Positions 61,363 to 64,000 of a DNA stretch of 64,000 nt are shown in pieces. The translations under genes and the position numbers were made by a program. The notes beneath the pieces were generated by a model. That model saw only the letters and a program-made list of their open reading frames with translations. It did no database searches and was not told where the DNA came from. The stretch comes from Spiractinospora alimapuensis (GTDB lineage Bacteria; Actinomycetota; Actinomycetes; Streptosporangiales; Streptosporangiaceae), in NCBI RefSeq assembly GCF_018437505.1, contig NZ_CP072467.1:744001-808000 (forward strand). The letters run 5' to 3'. Every line of letters starts with the position of its first letter. Positions within the stretch are counted from its first letter, which is position 1.

Positions 61363-62031
61363 GTGGATCTGTACATGGCCGCGCGCGGCGTGATCGCGCC
61401 GACGGCTCGGACCCTGTGGCCGTTGCGCGTCGAAGGGCTCCACCACGTACCGAGGACCGGCCCCGTCATCCTCGCCAGCAACCACCTGGCCCTGATCGAC
61501 CCCCTGTTCATCGGGGTGGTCGTCCCGCGCCAAATCATCTTCGTCGCCAAGAAGGAACTCTTCTCCGAACGCACCCTGCCACAGCGCGCCTTCACCCGCG
61601 CCCTCCGGGCGATCGGGCAGGTCCCGGTGGACCGCTCGGCCGGGTACCGCCAGGACGCGATGCAGGCGAGCCTCGACTTCCTGAACTCCGGAGCGGCGTT
61701 CGGCATCTTCCCCGAGGGGACCCGTTCCCCCGACGGTCGTCTCTACCGCGGGCGCACCGGGCTGGCCTGGCTGGCGCTGACGTCCCAGGCGCCGGTCATC
61801 CCGATCGCCCTGTCGGGGACACCGCACATCCTGCCGCCGGGGCGCCGGATCCCGCGCTTCAACCGGATCGGGATGCGGTTCGGCCCGCCGGTGGACCTCT
61901 CGGCGTGGGAGGGTCAGGGAGAGCGGGCCCGCGCACGGCGTGCGGCCACCAACGAGATCATGTCGTCGATCCAACGACTCTCCGGCCAAACGATGGTCGA
62001 TCGTTACGCGTCCGATGTGAAAAAGGCATAA
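61363..62031 (+). CDS. 1-acyl-sn-glycerol-3-phosphate acyltransferase (PlsC-like)
   Basis: 222 aa from GTG 61363, chosen because GGAGG lies at 61353-61357; an in-frame ATG or GTG further upstream is not needed. Catalytic motif I NHLALIDP (H41-x4-D46), motif III FPEGTRS (116-122) with the Glu-Gly-Thr-Arg, and VPVDRS as motif II. Transfers an acyl chain to lysophosphatidic acid or related lipid in membrane synthesis. Confidence 0.92.
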   Translation: MDLYMAARGVIAPTARTLWPLRVEGLHHVPRTGPVILASNHLALIDPLFIGVVVPRQIIFVAKKELFSERTLPQRAFTRALRAIGQVPVDRSAGYRQDAMQASLDFLNSGAAFGIFPEGTRSPDGRLYRGRTGLAWLALTSQAPVIPIALSGTPHILPPGRRIPRFNRIGMRFGPPVDLSAWEGQGERARARRAATNEIMSSIQRLSGQTMVDRYASDVKKA

Positions 62032-62169
62032 TCGGGCGGGGGAATTCAAGGATTCGACCATCCTCTTGGCGCTGATCCGGTTAGAGTTCCCCCCAGACGG
62101 GCCCTCCTCCTGTCACCCGGGCCGATCGGCCGTGGGTCATCGTGCCTGTTCGTTGGGAGGTCGGGCGTC

Positions 62170-62673
62170 GTGGTGCGACTGCGACGAATCCCACTCACCG
62201 TGGTGCCGGAGCACGGCCTGTTGCGCCTGCGTGGCCCGCTCGCCCCTGGCGGCGGAGTGGTCAACGGGTCGGGTGGGGACGTTCTGCTCGAGTGCGGCGC
62301 CGACCACGTGTCGATGCGCACACTCCAGGGACGCATCGAGGTCGGGGTCGTCGTGGAGGAATGGGATGTCCCTCCTCCGGACTCCTCACCAGGTGAGGAG
62401 TCCGAGGACGCGACGGCGGACGTGCTGCTGCCCGGCCACGCGGTGCTTGACACTGGTTTCGCCCGCCGCCTCTGGGCCGGGCCCCTGCTCGGCGGCGCCG
62501 GAACCTACCGAATCCACGTCCGCGCTGATGGCCGGCACTCCGTCGCGGCGGGCTACGACCGGTTGCTGCGCGACGCCGGCGAACACTCCGAGGCGTTACG
62601 ACGGGCGCACGAGCACCTGCGTGGCCGGGAACGATTCCTGATTCGCATCTGGCGGATCCCCTCCACAGGGTAG
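62170..62673 (+). CDS. Hypothetical protein
   Basis: 167 aa from GTG 62170 (or GTG 62173), GGGAGG 62155-62160. LTVVPEHGLLRLRGPLAPGG, VLLECGADHVSMRTLQGRIE and a C-terminal HVRADGRHSVAAGYDRLLRD suggest a beta-rich cytosolic protein. I do not recognise the family. TAGAGT at about 62083 is a possible -10. Confidence 0.6.
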   Translation: MVRLRRIPLTVVPEHGLLRLRGPLAPGGGVVNGSGGDVLLECGADHVSMRTLQGRIEVGVVVEEWDVPPPDSSPGEESEDATADVLLPGHAVLDTGFARRLWAGPLLGGAGTYRIHVRADGRHSVAAGYDRLLRDAGEHSEALRRAHEHLRGRERFLIRIWRIPSTG

Positions 62674-62889
62674 TGTGAACGACATCACTTGCCGCCGTTG
62701 GGAACAATCGCCGCTCGCGATGGGTTAGAGTCGCACGTGGCCGGTGTGGTAGCAAGTGTCCCCCGGGCCTCACCTATAGCCTTCGCGGAATACCGCGTCC
62801 GGTTCCCTCACGGGTTCACGGACGGTCTTCGGAGCCGCGTTGTGCCGCGCGCCGAGAGGCGACCGCCACACCGGCCACTGTCGACCTAA

Positions 62890-62920
62890 CGCCCCGCCTC
62901 CGAGACTCGGAGGCGGGGCG
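62890..62920. terminator. 14-bp perfect GC hairpin
   Basis: CGCCCCGCCTCCGA (62890-62903) and TCGGAGGCGGGGCG (62907-62920) with loop GAC, in the 280-bp gene-free interval before the penicillin-binding protein. Strong terminator for upstream transcription. TAGAGT at 62727-62732 upstream is a possible -10 with no gene attached, so a short untranslated transcript ending here is conceivable. Confidence 0.75.
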
Positions 62921-62953
62921 CACTAGCGTCTGAGTCAATCCGAGGGAGCCCCG

Positions 62954-64000
62954 GTGCAGCCCACCCCCTTTGAAGGTCCCCCCGTCGTTGGCGAGCCCCC
63001 GCCGCCGCGACGCCCCCGGCGCTTCCTGCGCTACGGACTGCCAGCGATCGTTCTGGTCCTCGTGCTCGTGGGTGCCGGAGTGTCGTGGTTCTACTTCTTC
63101 CGTGCCAGCCCCGAGGACACCGCGGACGACTTCGTCGCCGCCTGGCAGGAGGGCGACTACGCCGCGATGGCGGCGCTCGCCAGTGACGGCGCCGGGCTGC
63201 AGGACCTCTACGCGGACGTCAGCGACCAACTGGGGCTGGAATCCGTCGCCGTCACCCTGGAGGATGTCGTCCAGGACGGTGGCGCCGCGACGGCGGACTT
63301 CACCGCCACCATGGAGCTCGGCGACGCCGGCGAGTGGTCCTACGACGGCCAGCTCGCGCTGCTGCGGCAGGAGGGCGACTGGTTCGTCGACTACTCCCCC
63401 GCCACCCTGCACCCCGAGTTGGAGGAGGGGCAGAGCCTCACCCGCACCAACGACTGGGAGGAACGCGGCGAGATCCTGGCCGCGGACGGCACCCGGCTGG
63501 ACACCGACGACGCCTCCGGTTCGGTGCAGATGATGGTCGGCCAGCTCGCCGAGGCGTCCGAGGAGGACCTGGAGGATCTCGGCGCCGGCTACCAGGAGGG
63601 TGACCTCGTCGGCGTCTCCGGAATCCAGGGCGCACAGGAGGCGCGCTTGGCCGGAACCCCGAGCGTGTCCATCCGGGTCACCGATGAGGACGCGGAGGAC
63701 GAAGAGGACGAAGAGGACGAAGACGCCGCCGACGAGGAGGAGGACGCCGAGGAGGACGTCACCGAGGTGGGCCGGATCGAGGGCGAGCCCGGCGAGGACG
63801 TGACCACGTCGCTCGACCCCGCCGTCCAGGCCGCCGCCGGCGGCGCGATCGCCGCCCAGGACGACCCCACGGCGATGGTCGTGATCCGCCCCTCCACCGG
63901 TGAGGTGCTCGCCTCGGCCAACGTCCCCGGCGGTTTCGACCGCGCCTTCGAGGGCCAGTACCCCGCCGGCTCGGCATTCAAGATCATCACCTACGAGGCG
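62954..64000 (+). CDS. Penicillin-binding protein with MecA_N (NTF2-like) domain, 3'-truncated by window edge
   Basis: GTG 62954 with GGGAG upstream; 349 residues visible, no stop. Short cytosolic start, one TM anchor (YGLPAIVLVLVLVGAGVSWF, about 30-50), NTF2-like domain ASPEDTADDFVAAWQEGDYA, then the transpeptidase domain with the active-site S-x-x-K as GSAFKII (catalytic Ser then Lys). At about residues 244-268 a run of almost only Glu/Asp, partly built on a GAGGACGAA nonamer repeat (63700-63723), interrupts the pre-transpeptidase region and is unusual for the family. Cross-links peptidoglycan outside the membrane. Confidence 0.9.
   Translation, partial: MQPTPFEGPPVVGEPPPPRRPRRFLRYGLPAIVLVLVLVGAGVSWFYFFRASPEDTADDFVAAWQEGDYAAMAALASDGAGLQDLYADVSDQLGLESVAVTLEDVVQDGGAATADFTATMELGDAGEWSYDGQLALLRQEGDWFVDYSPATLHPELEEGQSLTRTNDWEERGEILAADGTRLDTDDASGSVQMMVGQLAEASEEDLEDLGAGYQEGDLVGVSGIQGAQEARLAGTPSVSIRVTDEDAEDEEDEEDEDAADEEEDAEEDVTEVGRIEGEPGEDVTTSLDPAVQAAAGGAIAAQDDPTAMVVIRPSTGEVLASANVPGGFDRAFEGQYPAGSAFKIITYEA

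Noticed and set aside
1-64000. CRISPR arrays, tRNA or rRNA genes
   Set aside because: No evenly spaced short repeats and no cloverleaf or rRNA-like sequence was noticed on reading; a tRNAscan-SE or Infernal run would be decisive.

Overview
The window is high-GC DNA from an actinomycete. The DUF397/DUF5753 (Scr1-type) regulator genes, the three-gene proton-translocating transhydrogenase (pntAA/AB/B), GTG/TTG starts, apparent leaderless starts and paired CNNM/CBS proteins all fit filamentous Actinomycetes. A Nocardiopsis-like genome is my best guess, inferred from gene content only. I see no rRNA, tRNA, CRISPR array, phage module or intact transposase.

Layout. 0-7.6 kb: small enzyme genes, the pnt operon (pntAA broken by a 1-nt frameshift), then a divergent LysR / threonine-dehydratase-like pair. 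8-14.4 kb: an organosulfur-type cluster (SsuABC-like importer, IclR regulator, SsuD-like flavin monooxygenase, cupin, DsbA-like protein). Its two minus-strand promoters share an identical 13-bp block between -35 and -10. 14.6-20.2 kb: an IrtAB-like siderophore-import operon behind a perfect TetR-type palindrome, with a tiny vestigial ATPase-tail gene coupled between the two ABC genes. 20.3-29.2 kb: methyltransferase, a decayed stretch, an FAD oxidase/TetR divergent pair with its own palindrome, Xaa-Pro aminopeptidase, an aminotransferase and an acyl-CoA synthetase-like enzyme. 29.9-34.5 kb: a MoxR-DUF58-VWA-NUDIX operon, divergent from a one-TM protein with a kinase-N-lobe-like head.

34.5-35.3 kb is the most striking locus. 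A cobalamin riboswitch on the minus strand is split in two by a 231-bp inverted-repeat-ended element, and the metE gene below it is reduced to 51 codons. Two more copies of the element lie at 14.4 and 22.1 kb.

35.3-49.1 kb: mostly housekeeping genes (AraC/VOC, DUF1876, RsmC-like and TrmH-like methyltransferases, two CNNM/CBS proteins, a Vps62-like membrane protein, GNAT, a coiled-coil protein, a DHA2 exporter, LuxR, and an amidase frameshifted at a G7 run). 49.3-54.3 kb: an accessory block of the AbaA/WhiJ/BldB or Scr1/Scr2 type, with an RsbW-like ATPase, a DUF5753 XRE regulator and four DUF397 genes in tandem. A kinase-fold protein, an ASCH-domain protein and a chimeric broken M20 peptidase follow. 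54.3-64 kb: CGNR regulator, epoxide hydrolase, a GntR-TetR fusion regulator divergent from a DUF418 membrane protein, a FUSC-type membrane protein, PlsC and the start of a MecA_N-type penicillin-binding protein that runs off the window.

Three genes (pntAA, amidase, M20 peptidase) are each broken by a single-nucleotide indel. Read errors cannot be excluded for these from sequence alone.
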